From Alsobacter sp045348435 (lineage in GTDB: Bacteria > Pseudomonadota > Alphaproteobacteria > Rhizobiales > Beijerinckiaceae), in NCBI RefSeq assembly GCF_045348435.1, contig NZ_CP157484.1, positions 1,736,001-1,800,000 on the forward strand: DNA of 64,000 bases, read 5' to 3'. Shown in pieces: positions 41,993-50,639 of this stretch (its first letter is position 1; each line of letters starts with the position of its first letter). The position numbers and the translations under genes were made by a program. Under the pieces are notes generated by a model. That model was not told where the DNA came from and searched no databases. It was given only the letters and a program-made list of their open reading frames with translations.

Positions 41993-42951
41993 CTGGCGAC
42001 CTCGTCTGTGCTGTGCTGTTTCTGGGCCGCCGTGACGTCCTTGCAGCTCGGGTCCATGCCCATCTTGGGGGTGCCACCGGCGAGGTTCACCTTGTCGAGC
42101 GCGGCGCGCAGGCCGGTCGCGACCTTGCCGGCGTCGTCGTTGGCCCAGAAGTGCATGAAGAACAGCCTCGGCTCATCGGCCAGCATATGGTTGTGGAGGG
42201 CCGTCACCTCGATGCCGTTGGTCCGCAGAGCCTTGAGCACCGGGTTCACCTCATCCGCGGTCAGCACGAAATCGCCAGTGGTCGCGACCTTGCCATCCCC
42301 GGTCGGCTGCATGTTGATGGCGATCGCCGAGCCCATGGCCTCCGGCACCTCCATGCCTTCGTCCTTGACCGGCTGCCCCCGTGCCGCCGAGAACTGCAGG
42401 ACGCTCCCGTTGACCTTGCCCTTCTGACCGAGCGTCTGCTCGATCGCGGCCTGGTCGACGTCGAGGGTGGCCGCTGGGGCGGCGGCCGTGGTGAGCGTCA
42501 TCGGCGTAGCGCTGAGCGCCAGCGCCTCGTGCAGCGCCGCGGCGAGCTTCACCGGGTCGCCCCGGCCGGCGACATGCATGTAGAGCGTGAACGGCTCAGC
42601 CCGCAGCAGGTGGTTGTGGAGTGCCGTAATAGCAATGCCGCTCTCCGTCAGCTTGGCCATCACCGGGTTGACCTCCTGCTGGGTGAGCACGAGGTCCCCC
42701 ATTACCATGGCCTCGGAGCCCATGGGCCGGAAGGCGAGCCATCCGCCCAGCGCCAGCGCCGGCTTGATGTCGACCCCGTCCACCCGGACCTTGAGGTCGG
42801 TGCGCGGCAGGCCGACGCGGTAGACGTCGCCCTGCATGGCGCCCTCGCGCCCGAGGGCCTGTCCGACGGCCCCCCAGTCTTGCGCGGCGAGGGTGGCGGA
42901 CCCGGTCAAAATGGCGGCGGATGCTACAAAGACTGCGATGGCTCGGTGCAT
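41971..42951 (-). CDS. Exported DUF1259 (LppY/LpqO-like) protein
   Basis: A 326-residue protein with a signal peptide (about 1-23). It is made of two similar DUF1259 repeats. The first has GDLVLTQQEVNPVMAKLTES, ITALHNHLLRAEPFTLYMHV; the second has GDFVLTADEVNPVLKALRTN, VTALHNHMLADEPRLFFMHF. The conserved ALHNH and MH(V/F) histidines suggest a metal site in each half. The family is of unknown function, found in actinobacterial lipoproteins and alphaproteobacteria. It is co-transcribed with the beta-propeller gene downstream. Confidence 0.88.
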   Translation of the reverse strand: MHRAIAVFVASAAILTGSATLAAQDWGAVGQALGREGAMQGDVYRVGLPRTDLKVRVDGVDIKPALALGGWLAFRPMGSEAMVMGDLVLTQQEVNPVMAKLTESGIAITALHNHLLRAEPFTLYMHVAGRGDPVKLAAALHEALALSATPMTLTTAAAPAATLDVDQAAIEQTLGQKGKVNGSVLQFSAARGQPVKDEGMEVPEAMGSAIAINMQPTGDGKVATTGDFVLTADEVNPVLKALRTNGIEVTALHNHMLADEPRLFFMHFWANDDAGKVATGLRAALDKVNLAGGTPKMGMDPSCKDVTAAQKQHSTDEVARCGQQQE

Positions 42952-43103
42952 GGCGCTTCTCTCCTGTTCGCCCCGTGTGCTTCGCCGCCTCCTGGCTCAG
43001 CGGTCGGGCAACTCCTCAGGCGCCCGCACATGGCGGAAGGTCCAGAGGAGCAGCGAAGGCTTGGAACCTTCCATGGCCCAAAAACCCCGAGCGTAAGGAC
43101 CAG

Positions 43104-43595
43104 TCAGGCGCGGCCCAGCAGGTGGAGAGGGCTCGGGTTCGCTACCTCGCGCAAGTCCCTGAGCACTTCGTCGGATAAGGACATCGTAGCTTCCAACTCG
43201 CCCAATAGCGGCTGGAGGTATTCAGTCCCTCGCAGTTCTCCATCAGCAAACGATCTGACATCCTCGGCCAAGGCGCCCATTCGGGTATAGAAGAAGGCGA
43301 TCTTCCTAGGCAGCGGCGCAGCTAACCTGTCCAGCCGCCCTGCTTCTGCTTCGAAAACCGGGTACGGACGGGGAGGGAGACAGGTCAAGGAAACCTGAAG
43401 GCGATCCGTTGCTCTCCTGAGCTGCTCGACGACATCACGGCACTCTATCTCGCGAACGATGGCCGCGATTTCGCCTACCAGCGCCGATGCCAAGGCTTTT
43501 CGATGTCGTCGAAGCTGAAACTTGGTGACCGCCAACGCACTCAGCAGAGCGATTGCTGCACCAATCACGACACCGGTTGCGAACGCGACAGCCAT
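43104..43595 (-). CDS. Membrane-anchored hypothetical protein
   Basis: A 163-residue protein. One hydrophobic helix at about 3-26 (ATGVVIGAAIALLSALAVTK) anchors it. A helical cytoplasmic part follows, with ALVGEIAAIVREIECRDVVE and FFYTRMGALAEDVRSFADGE. The layout resembles small single-pass proteins around phage or CBASS-like loci, but no family can be named. The composition differs little from the flanks. Confidence 0.6.
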   Translation of the reverse strand: MAVAFATGVVIGAAIALLSALAVTKFQLRRHRKALASALVGEIAAIVREIECRDVVEQLRRATDRLQVSLTCLPPRPYPVFEAEAGRLDRLAAPLPRKIAFFYTRMGALAEDVRSFADGELRGTEYLQPLLGELEATMSLSDEVLRDLREVANPSPLHLLGRA

Positions 43596-43839
43596 GCGCT
43601 CTTCCTCGCGAACGAGAGCAGAATACCACGATCAACAGGACATGGTCGACGGAACCTCACTGTCCATCTCAGAGGACATTCAGGAGAGGATCGACGCGCA
43701 TTTATTCCCATCCTCGACGTAGTGATGGGTAGCGGCGTCGCGCGCTGGGGAAGGTTCAAGTCCTTCAATACGGAACAAATAGTGGACCGGCCCAAACCCG
43801 GCTGGGCGATTGCGGGTGGGAGGCGAACGCCTCGACTAG

Positions 43840-44604
43840 TACGAGCCCACGCGCCCGCTGCTCGTCGGGGCTCAAACCCTGCTCGACTATCAGGCCCGCG
43901 CCGTCCGCCGTTGGGCCGGCAAGGACAAATTCAAGAACGTGCTGGTGATCCACGCGGCCGCGCCGGCCTTCGAGAAAGTCGCGCAGAACGTGGAGCCCGG
44001 CGTCAAATCCGCCGCCGCCGACGCGAAGGTCGAGATGGTGCCGGTGAAGCTCGGCACCAGCGATTATGCGCCTATCGCCCTGGAGGTGGCCCGCAAGGCT
44101 CCGGACGCGCTGGTGTTCATCGGCACGATCCAGGAGCTCTCGGCCCTCGCGAAGGAACTCAAGCAGCAGAAGGTGCAGACGCAGCTCTTCACCTATGGCG
44201 GCAATCTGAGCGCCGACCTGATCAAGATCGGCGGCGAGGCCGTGGAGGGTCTGCGCAGCGTGTCGCGGTCCTATACGGTGGAGTCCGACCAGCCGGCTGT
44301 GCGTGAATACCGCGAGGCTCTCGCCAAGTATGCGCCGAACGAGCAGCCCGACTATGGCTCGCTGTTTACCTATGCGCTGGCCAAGACCACCACGGAAGCC
44401 ATTCGGCAGGCGGGCGAGCCCTTGAACCGCACCACGCTGGTGCAGGGCTTCGAGAAACTGAAGAACCACGATTCGGGCATCATCGGGAAGGTCACGCTGA
44501 CGGCCGAGAAGCATCTCGGCACGACCGAAGTGCTCCGGGTGCAGATCCGCGACGGCAAGTGGGTTCCCATCGGGGACTTCGTCGACGCGCTCGGCGCCTG
44601 GTGA
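43840..44604 (+). pseudogene. Truncated branched-chain amino-acid ABC substrate-binding protein
   Basis: About 255 codons of the C-terminal two-thirds of a LivK-type protein: LVGAQTLLDYQARAVRRWAG, KNVLVIHAAAPAFEKVAQ, ALVFIGTIQELSALAKELKQ, then GSLFTYALAKTTTEAIRQAG. The N-terminal third with signal peptide is missing, and an in-frame TAG (43837) stands immediately before the coding part. The cut end is clean, suggesting deletion or rearrangement rather than slow decay. A palindromic repeat follows at 44695. It is not a close copy of the intact binding protein at 52619. Confidence 0.72.
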
Positions 44605-44694
44605 TCCAGTGGAAGCCGGACGCGCCGCCCCGGTGGAGGGGAGGGTCGCGTCCGGCGCCAGCCGCCTCGCCAACTTGCCCGCGTGCTTTCAGCG

Positions 44695-44784
44695 CCCCTC
44701 ATTCTTCGAGACGCATCGCCAAGGGCGATGCTCCTCAGGATGAGGGGCTTGTTGAGTTTCCGGCCAGGCTCTCAGGATGAGGGG
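44695..44784. repeat. Palindromic intergenic repeat (REP-like)
   Basis: CCCCTCAT (44695-44702) pairs with ATGAGGGG (44740-44747). Inside, GCATCGCC (44713-44720) pairs with GGCGATGC (44724-44731) around AAG. A second partial copy (CTCAGGATGAGGGG) ends at 44784. Elements with CTTCGAGACGC...CTCAGGATGAGG are scattered intergenic repeats in many Hyphomicrobiales. It lies between the truncated binding protein and the catabolic island. Confidence 0.72.
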
Positions 44785-44808
44785 TTGGGCATGTCGCTGC
44801 CAGCCGCC

Positions 44809-45594
44809 TCACGACATCGGCGTTCCGGCCATCAGGCCGCCATCGATGGAGAACGCGCTGCCGGTGCAAAAGGCGGCTTCGTCGCTGAGCACATAGGCCA
44901 GCAGGGCTGCGACCTCGTCCGGCGTCCCGTAGCGCTTGAGCGGGAGGCGGGCGAGCGATGCCCGCGCGGCCGCTTGCGGGTTCTCGGGCGCGAAGCCGTG
45001 CTCGATGTTGTGGATCATCTGCGTGTCGACCGGGCCGGGATGGAGGGTGTTGACCCTCACGCCATGTGGCGCTCCCTCGAGCGCCGCACAGCGCATGAGG
45101 CCGAGCACGGCGTGCTTGCTCGCCACATAGGGGGCCATGGCGGGGCTGCCGCGCAGGCCCGCGGTGGAGGACGTGAGGACGATTGACCCGCCCACCTGGT
45201 GCTTCATCAGCGGCAGCAGTCGGCTGAGGCCGATGAACGGGCCCCGGACATTGATCGCCATCACGCGATCGAAGTCGCCGACCTCGGCGGCGCCGAGCAT
45301 CGCGACCTTGCCCTCTGTCCCGGCGTTCAGGAAGGCGCCGTCGATGCGCCCGAACGCATCGAGCGCCGCCCGGATCGCGTCATCCATGGCGCTCTCCTGG
45401 GTGATGTCGCCGGCGCTGGCGACCACGTTTCCTTCGAGCTCGCGCGCCAGAGCATCCAGGGGCTCCCGCGCTATGTCGGTGAGCACGAGCTGCGCGCCCT
45501 CCGCCGCGAGACGGCGCGCGGCCGCCCTGCCGATGCCGCCGGTCGCCCCGGTGATCAGGATGGTCTTGCCGGCGAAGCGGGCTTGCGTGGTCAT
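44809..45594 (-). CDS. Short-chain dehydrogenase/reductase
   Basis: A 261-residue classical SDR. The cofactor site is ILITGATGGIGRAAARRLAA (TGxxxGIG), the NAG motif is in GAFLNAGTEG, the catalytic serine is in SIVLTSSTAGLRG, and the YxxxK is YVASKHAVL. The aspartate in LTDIARE after the second strand suggests NAD preference. The C-terminal ends SAFSIDGGLMAGTPMS. It lies last in the minus-strand catabolic run and would oxidise or reduce an alcohol/ketone intermediate. Its ATG overlaps the upstream small gene's stop. Confidence 0.92.
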   Translation of the reverse strand: MTTQARFAGKTILITGATGGIGRAAARRLAAEGAQLVLTDIAREPLDALARELEGNVVASAGDITQESAMDDAIRAALDAFGRIDGAFLNAGTEGKVAMLGAAEVGDFDRVMAINVRGPFIGLSRLLPLMKHQVGGSIVLTSSTAGLRGSPAMAPYVASKHAVLGLMRCAALEGAPHGVRVNTLHPGPVDTQMIHNIEHGFAPENPQAAARASLARLPLKRYGTPDEVAALLAYVLSDEAAFCTGSAFSIDGGLMAGTPMS

Positions 45595-45920
45595 GGGCTT
45601 GGCTCCCGATCCTGGCGAGCTGGCAGCTCGAGCTCCAGCAGCATCGCGCTGAGGCTCTTGCCGTGCGGGTCGAGGGCCAGCGAGCGCGTGACGCCGCCGC
45701 CCAGCGCCCTCGTCATCACAAAGTTCAGCGCCCCGATACCCGGAAGCTCGTAGCGAGCCACCTCGCCGTGGACGATTCCTGCGAACAGCGCTTTCACGCG
45801 CTCCGCGGTGACGTGCTCGACCAGAAACGCGTAGTCGCCGGGCTCATGCGCGATCAAGGCGATGTTGGAGGTGTCGCCCTTGTCGCCGGCGCGGGCGTGG
45901 GCGAGTTCGCGCAGCCGCAT
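45591..45920 (-). CDS. AtuA-associated small protein
   Basis: A 109-residue protein that starts LRELAHARAGDKGDTSNIAL and continues FVMTRALGGGVTRSLALDPH. This is the usual C-terminal companion domain of AtuA-type proteins, encoded separately here. The DKGD(T/S)xN motif is the signature. It is 1 bp downstream of the AtuA gene and overlaps the SDR gene by four bases. It probably forms a complex with AtuA. Confidence 0.85.
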   Translation of the reverse strand: MRLRELAHARAGDKGDTSNIALIAHEPGDYAFLVEHVTAERVKALFAGIVHGEVARYELPGIGALNFVMTRALGGGVTRSLALDPHGKSLSAMLLELELPARQDREPSP

Positions 45921-45921
45921 C

Positions 45922-47256
45922 TCAGGCCTCCAGCCAATGCACAGATGGGAGCGCGAGCGTCCGATCCAACAGCGCCGACGCGGCCGCGACGACCTGGCGT
46001 GCCGACCATGTCGCGCCGCCTCCTCCCGCCGGGCCGTTGATCCATACGGCCTCGACTTCGCGGCCGATGCGCTGGGCGTCCTGCAAGGTCGCGGTGCGGC
46101 CCGCCACGCGGGCGCGCACATCCAGCACCTCGCCGTCGGGCCTTGGCCCGCGGTAGACCGAGTCGACGCCGATCACGTCCATCCGAAGCTCCGAGACCGC
46201 GACGCCCAGCATGCGCAGGCGCTCCTCCACGATGGCCAGCGCCAGCCGGGCCCGGGACTCGGCGCCGGTCCCCCCATAGGAGATCTGGCCTTCGCCGATG
46301 AAGCCGTCATGGTAGCCGATGGTGACCTTGAGGCTGTCGGTGCGGGCGGAGCCGCCGCCGCCCGTGAGGCGCACGCGGTTGGGGGCCATCTGCTCGAAAC
46401 GCGCGCTGGTGAAGTCGGCGACGACGTCCGGCTGGATGTAACGGGCGGGGTCGTGAACCTCGTAGAGCAGCTGCTCCTTGCAGGTGCGGAGGCTGAGTTC
46501 GCCGCCGGAGCCGTCGACCTTGCCGAGCACCGCCCCGCCATCCGCGTCTACCTCCGCGAAGGGGAAACCGAGGCGGGCGAGGCCGGCCACGTCCTTGACG
46601 CCAGGATCCGCGAAAAAGCCGCCGGTCAGCTGCGAGCCGCATTCCAGCAGGTGGCCGATGAGCGCGCCGCGGCCAAGGCGCTCCCAATCGTCCTCCCGCC
46701 AGCCGAACTCATGGACGAGGGGCGCCATGAACAGCGCCGGATCGCCCACCCGGCCGGTGATCACCACGTCGGCGCCGCCCGCCAAGGCCTCCACGATCGG
46801 GCCGACGCCCAGATAGGCGTTGGCCGAGATCGCCCGGTGGGCGATGGCGCCGAAGGCGCCGGGGCCGTCGGTGAGCGCCGGGCTGGTTTCCCGCACCTGG
46901 TCGAGCACGTCGTCGCCGAGCGCATAGGCAACTTTCATCCCGGCGAAGCCGAGCTCTCGCGCGATGGACGCGATGGCGCGGGCCGCCCCCGCCGGGTTTG
47001 CTGCGCCCATGTTGCTGACGATGCGCACGCCGTTGCGGCGGCAGACCGGCAGGACGGCGCGCATGCGCTCGTCGAGGAGCCGGTCATAGCCGGCGTTCGG
47101 GTCCTGCAGCCGGGCCTGCTGGGCGAGCGCGGTGGTGCGCTCTGCCAGACACTCGAAGACGAGGTAGTCGAGCTCGCCCTTTTCGGCGAGCTCGACGGCG
47201 GGCTCGATGCGGTCGCCGCCGAAGCCCGACCCCGCGCCGATCCTGATTGTCTTCAA
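45922..47256 (-). CDS. AtuA-family acyclic terpene utilisation protein
   Basis: A 444-residue protein of the AtuA family. Landmarks are IRIGAGSGFGGDRIEPAVEL, LDYLVFECLAERTTALAQQ, VVITGRVGDPALFMAPLVHE, HLLECGSQLTGGFFADPG and FTSARFEQMAPNRVRL. AtuA belongs to the citronellol/geraniol pathway of Pseudomonas, but related proteins lie in many degradation clusters, and the reaction is unknown. Here it is followed by its small partner and an SDR. Its presence points to branched or terpenoid acids as possible substrates. Confidence 0.88.
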   Translation of the reverse strand: MKTIRIGAGSGFGGDRIEPAVELAEKGELDYLVFECLAERTTALAQQARLQDPNAGYDRLLDERMRAVLPVCRRNGVRIVSNMGAANPAGAARAIASIARELGFAGMKVAYALGDDVLDQVRETSPALTDGPGAFGAIAHRAISANAYLGVGPIVEALAGGADVVITGRVGDPALFMAPLVHEFGWREDDWERLGRGALIGHLLECGSQLTGGFFADPGVKDVAGLARLGFPFAEVDADGGAVLGKVDGSGGELSLRTCKEQLLYEVHDPARYIQPDVVADFTSARFEQMAPNRVRLTGGGGSARTDSLKVTIGYHDGFIGEGQISYGGTGAESRARLALAIVEERLRMLGVAVSELRMDVIGVDSVYRGPRPDGEVLDVRARVAGRTATLQDAQRIGREVEAVWINGPAGGGGATWSARQVVAAASALLDRTLALPSVHWLEA

Positions 47257-47289
47257 CGGACTGCTCCGCGGCGATCGGCGGCCATGGCG

Positions 47290-48255
47290 TCACTCCGCCT
47301 CGATGCCGGCTTCCTTGACGAGCGTCGTCCACTTGGCGACTTCGCTCTTCACGTAAGCCGAAAAGGCCTCGACGGACTGCGGCTGCGCTTCGATGCCGAG
47401 AGTCGCGAAGCGCTCCTTCACCTCGGGCAGCGCCAGCACGGCGTTCACCTCGCGGTTGAGCCGCTCGATGACGTCCTTGGGCGTCCCCGCCGGGGCGAAG
47501 AGGCCGGTCCAGGAAGCGAGGTCGAAATCCTTGACGGCTGTCTCATCGATGGTCGGCAGGTCGGGGGCGAGCGTGCTGCGCGCCTTGGTAGTGACGGCCA
47601 GCGCCCTGAGCGAGCCCGCCTGCACGGAGGTGACCGCCGACGACATGTCGCAGAACATGATGTTGACCCGGCCGCCGATCACGTCCGTGAGGGCAGGCGG
47701 ATTGCTGCGGTAGGGCACCTTCAGCATCTGCACGCCCGCGCCTCTGGCGAAGCTCTCGGCCATCACGATGCTGGTGGAGCTTCCCGCCGCATAGGTGAGG
47801 TCGGCAGGCTTGGCTTTCGCCAGCGCGACGAGGTCGGCGACGCTTTTCACCGGAAGGTTGGGGTCGACCACCAGGAAGTAGGAGAACACGCCCGTGTGGG
47901 CGATCGGGGCGAAGTCCTTGATCGGGTCGTAGTTGAGCTTCTTGTAGAGCGCGCTGTTTGAGCCGTGGGTGGAGTTGGTGCCAAGCAGCAGCGTGTAGCC
48001 GTCCGCCGCGGCGCGCGACACCGCCGTGGTGGCGATCGCGCCCGTGGCGCCGATCCGGTTCTCGATCACGAAACCCTGGCCGAGGCGCGGCGCGAGATAT
48101 TGTCCGAGGATGCGAGCCGCGGTGTCGCTGCCGCTTCCGGCCGCGAAGGGGACCACGATGGTGATGAGCCTCGTGGGATAAGACTGGGCCCCTGCGGTCG
48201 CTGTCGCCCCGACGCACGCCAGCACCGCCAGCAACGCTTTCGCCACGCTCCTCAT
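47290..48255 (-). CDS. Bug/TctC-type extracytoplasmic solute receptor
   Basis: A 321-residue periplasmic receptor of the tripartite tricarboxylate transporter (TTT) family. The signal peptide is about residues 1-24 (LLAVLACVGATATAGAQ). The mature part begins YPTRLITIVVPFAAGSGSDT, with LGTNSTHGSNSALYKKLNYD and APIAHTGVFSYFLVV. No TctA/TctB genes follow, as is common for orphan Bug proteins. The ATG at 48255 is chosen for GGGAG seven bases upstream. The gene is preceded by operator-like motifs at 48364-48390. Confidence 0.88.
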   Translation of the reverse strand: MRSVAKALLAVLACVGATATAGAQSYPTRLITIVVPFAAGSGSDTAARILGQYLAPRLGQGFVIENRIGATGAIATTAVSRAAADGYTLLLGTNSTHGSNSALYKKLNYDPIKDFAPIAHTGVFSYFLVVDPNLPVKSVADLVALAKAKPADLTYAAGSSTSIVMAESFARGAGVQMLKVPYRSNPPALTDVIGGRVNIMFCDMSSAVTSVQAGSLRALAVTTKARSTLAPDLPTIDETAVKDFDLASWTGLFAPAGTPKDVIERLNREVNAVLALPEVKERFATLGIEAQPQSVEAFSAYVKSEVAKWTTLVKEAGIEAE

Positions 48256-48363
48256 CGCCATCTCCCTTGAACGCGCCGTCATCGGCGTCGCTTTCCGCCC
48301 ACGTTGGTCGGGGCGCGAGTCTGGGATGACGTTAAGGTCTCGGGACGGCCGGAGCAACCAAAA

Positions 48364-48390
48364 GGTCTGATTATTTCAATGGTTGACCAA
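48364..48390. promoter_or_regulatory. Candidate GntR operator before the Bug gene
   Basis: GGTCTGATTATTT (48364-48376) matches GGTCTGATAATTT at 61358-61370 (minus strand) in 12 of 13 positions. Next to it lies the palindrome TGGTTGACCA (48380-48389), of the TGGT-NN-ACCA type bound by FadR-like GntR regulators. A regulator of that type is encoded directly upstream (48400-49143). Confidence 0.55.
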
Positions 48391-48399
48391 GGCATGGGA

Positions 48400-49143
48400 T
48401 CACGCCGGTGTTTCGGCCCCGGTCGCAACCGTGGACGTCGCGATGTCGCGATAGCCGCTGACGTGGCGGTCCATGCGCTTGAACGCGGCGTCCTCATCCC
48501 GGTCGCGGATCGCCTTCAGGATCACCGTATGCGCCTTGACGGCGAGGGCCCGCAGTTCGGGCGTGGTGACGTGCTGGTAGTCCATGGCGTCTCTGACGGG
48601 CGTGGAAATCGCCTCCATGAGCGCCATCAGCGGCTCATTGCGGCTCGCCCGCGCGATGGCGAGATGCCAGTCCAGATTGATGTTTTTATAGACGGCCACG
48701 TCGTCCACCGACGCTGTGAACTGATCGTGAATGGCCTCCATCTCGGCCAGTTGCTCGTCGGTGCGATGCCGCGCTGCGAGGCGCGCCAGGGTCGGCTCCA
48801 CGGCGACGCGACACTCCAGCAGCGAGTCCAGCCGGATGCCGTGCGTGCGCACGAAGAGCTCGACCGAACGCGCCACGGACGCGCGGCCGGGCAACGTCAC
48901 CATGGAGCCGCCTGTCCGGCCCACCTTGGTGGTGATCAGGCCCTCCGATTCCAGCACGCGAAGCGCGTCGCGGACCGATGTCCGGCTCAGCCCCGATTCG
49001 ACCACGAGGTCGCGTTCCGTGGGAAGGAAGCTGCCAGGCGTGATCTGACCCTTCACGATGAGCTCGCGCAGCCGGGTCGCCAGGATGTCCGACGCTTTTG
49101 GGACGACGACCGGCGAAATGAGCGTGTTGATCTTGATGGTCAT
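48400..49143 (-). CDS. GntR-family regulator, FadR subgroup
   Basis: A 247-residue regulator. The winged helix is residues about 20-85 (SFLPTERDLVVESGLSRTSV, RDALRVLESEGLITTKVGRT). The FCD effector domain follows, with metal-binding histidines in NLDWHLAIARAS and DYQHVTTPELR, then KAHTVILKAIRDRD. It probably senses a carboxylate substrate or its CoA ester and controls the island via GGTCTGATWATTT sites. It lies between the Liv genes and the Bug gene on the same strand. The ATG at 49143 is used because the frame before it is not homologous. Confidence 0.9.
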   Translation of the reverse strand: MTIKINTLISPVVVPKASDILATRLRELIVKGQITPGSFLPTERDLVVESGLSRTSVRDALRVLESEGLITTKVGRTGGSMVTLPGRASVARSVELFVRTHGIRLDSLLECRVAVEPTLARLAARHRTDEQLAEMEAIHDQFTASVDDVAVYKNINLDWHLAIARASRNEPLMALMEAISTPVRDAMDYQHVTTPELRALAVKAHTVILKAIRDRDEDAAFKRMDRHVSGYRDIATSTVATGAETPA

Positions 49144-49197
49144 ACAGGTCTCCCCGCGTCTGTATCGATCATTCCGGCGCAATGGTCCAACTGTTTA

Positions 49198-49914
49198 CTA
49201 CAGGCCCATGTACGTTTCCTGAATGGATCGGTCGGTCAGGAACTGTGCGGCCAGCCCCGAACGCGCGATGCGGCCGTAATCGAGGATATGGGCCTCATCG
49301 GCAATCTCCAGCACCTCGGTGACGCGTTGCTCGACGATGACGACCGTGAGCCCTTCATCGCGCGCCAGGCGTGTGACGATCTCGAGCACGCGCTCGGCCA
49401 TAAGGGGCGAGAGGCCCACCGAGGGTTCGTCCAGGAGCAGCAGGGTCGGCCGGCACATCAGCGCCCGCGCGATGGCGCACATCTGCCTCTCGCCGCCCGA
49501 AAGCTTGCCGGCGTGCTGGTCCTGACGCTCCAACAGGATCGGGAAGGCGTCCATGACCTCGCGCATGCGCGCGGCCATGTGTGTGCGCGCCGTCGGCGCA
49601 TAGGCGCCGAGTTGCAGGTTTTCCTGCACGGTCATGAAGGGGAACAGGCGTCCGCCTTCGGGGACCAGCGCCATGCCGAGGCCCGGGAGGGCGTCGGCGC
49701 GGATGCCGGTGACGTCCTGTCCGCCGAACGTGACCCGGCCCCGGCTCGGCTTGATCAGCCCCGCGATCGTGGACAGGAGCGTCGTCTTGCCCGCTCCGTT
49801 CGCGCCGACGATCGCGGTCACGGCGCCCTTGGGCACCCGGAAGGACACCTCGTGCAGCACCGGCATGTCGTTGTAGCCGGCCGAGAGGTCCTCGACGACG
49901 AGTTGATCGCTCAT
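49198..49914 (-). CDS. livF: Branched-chain-type ABC transporter ATPase LivF
   Basis: A 238-residue ATPase. Walker A is GANGAGKTTLL, the signature is LSGGERQMCAIARAL, Walker B is TLLLLDEPSVGLSP. The order and overlap with livG (ATGA) identify it as the LivF subunit. It powers uptake through the LivH/LivM permease pair with the binding protein at 52619. Confidence 0.94.
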   Translation of the reverse strand: MSDQLVVEDLSAGYNDMPVLHEVSFRVPKGAVTAIVGANGAGKTTLLSTIAGLIKPSRGRVTFGGQDVTGIRADALPGLGMALVPEGGRLFPFMTVQENLQLGAYAPTARTHMAARMREVMDAFPILLERQDQHAGKLSGGERQMCAIARALMCRPTLLLLDEPSVGLSPLMAERVLEIVTRLARDEGLTVVIVEQRVTEVLEIADEAHILDYGRIARSGLAAQFLTDRSIQETYMGL

Positions 49915-50639
49915 GCGCGCCTCTTGCCCACATAGGCCTCGACCACTTCGGGATCGGACAAGACGTCCTCGGCCGAGCCTTCGCGCAGGAGCCTGCCGCG
50001 ATTCATCACGATCACGCGCCGCGAAAAGGCTCGGACGACCTTGAGGTTGTGCTCGATGACCAGGAAGGCCACGCCGCCGGCGTTGAGGCGGTGAACCAGG
50101 TCGATGATGTCCTGCACCTCGGTCTGGTTCAGGCCCGCCATCACCTCGTCGAGCAACACGATTTGCGGCTCCATGGCGAGCGCCCGCGCCACCTCGAGGC
50201 GTCGGCGCTCGCCGAGCGTGAGGTCTCCGGCGCGGTCGCCCGCGCGTCGCGCCAGTCCGACCATGTCCAGCGCCTCGGCCGCCTTTGCGGCGGCGGCCGG
50301 CAGGGAGCGGTGGTGCAGGAAGGCGCCCACCATGCCGTTTTCGAGCACGCTCATGGACGTCAGCGTCTGGGAAATCTGAAACGTCCGGCCGAAGCCGAGC
50401 ATCGCCCGCTCGTTGGGCCGCAGCGGACCTATGTCGCGGCCGCCGAAGCGGATCGCTCCGCTCGACGGCGGCAGTTGCCCAGTCAGCAGGTTGAAGAGGG
50501 TCGTCTTGCCCGCGCCGTTTGGCCCGATGATGCTGACGACCTCGCCCCGGCCGACATCGAAGCTGACCTGGTCCACGGCGCGCAGGCCGCCGAAATGGCG
50601 GGAGGCGTTCTGCACCTGCAGGAAGGGTTCGCCCGTCAT
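49911..50639 (-). CDS. livG: Branched-chain-type ABC transporter ATPase LivG
   Basis: A 242-residue ATPase with Walker A GPNGAGKTTLF, the LivG-typical insert LRPNERAMLGFGRTFQISQT, signature LTLGERRRLEVARAL and Walker B IVLLDEVMAGLN. It overlaps livF and livM by four bases on each side. Confidence 0.94.
   Translation of the reverse strand: MTGEPFLQVQNASRHFGGLRAVDQVSFDVGRGEVVSIIGPNGAGKTTLFNLLTGQLPPSSGAIRFGGRDIGPLRPNERAMLGFGRTFQISQTLTSMSVLENGMVGAFLHHRSLPAAAAKAAEALDMVGLARRAGDRAGDLTLGERRRLEVARALAMEPQIVLLDEVMAGLNQTEVQDIIDLVHRLNAGGVAFLVIEHNLKVVRAFSRRVIVMNRGRLLREGSAEDVLSDPEVVEAYVGKRRA

Noticed and set aside
45862..47961. Plus-strand frame of 699 codons opposite AtuA and the Bug receptor
   Set aside because: Antisense shadow caused by strong third-position GC bias; AtuA and Bug motifs on the minus strand are unambiguous.
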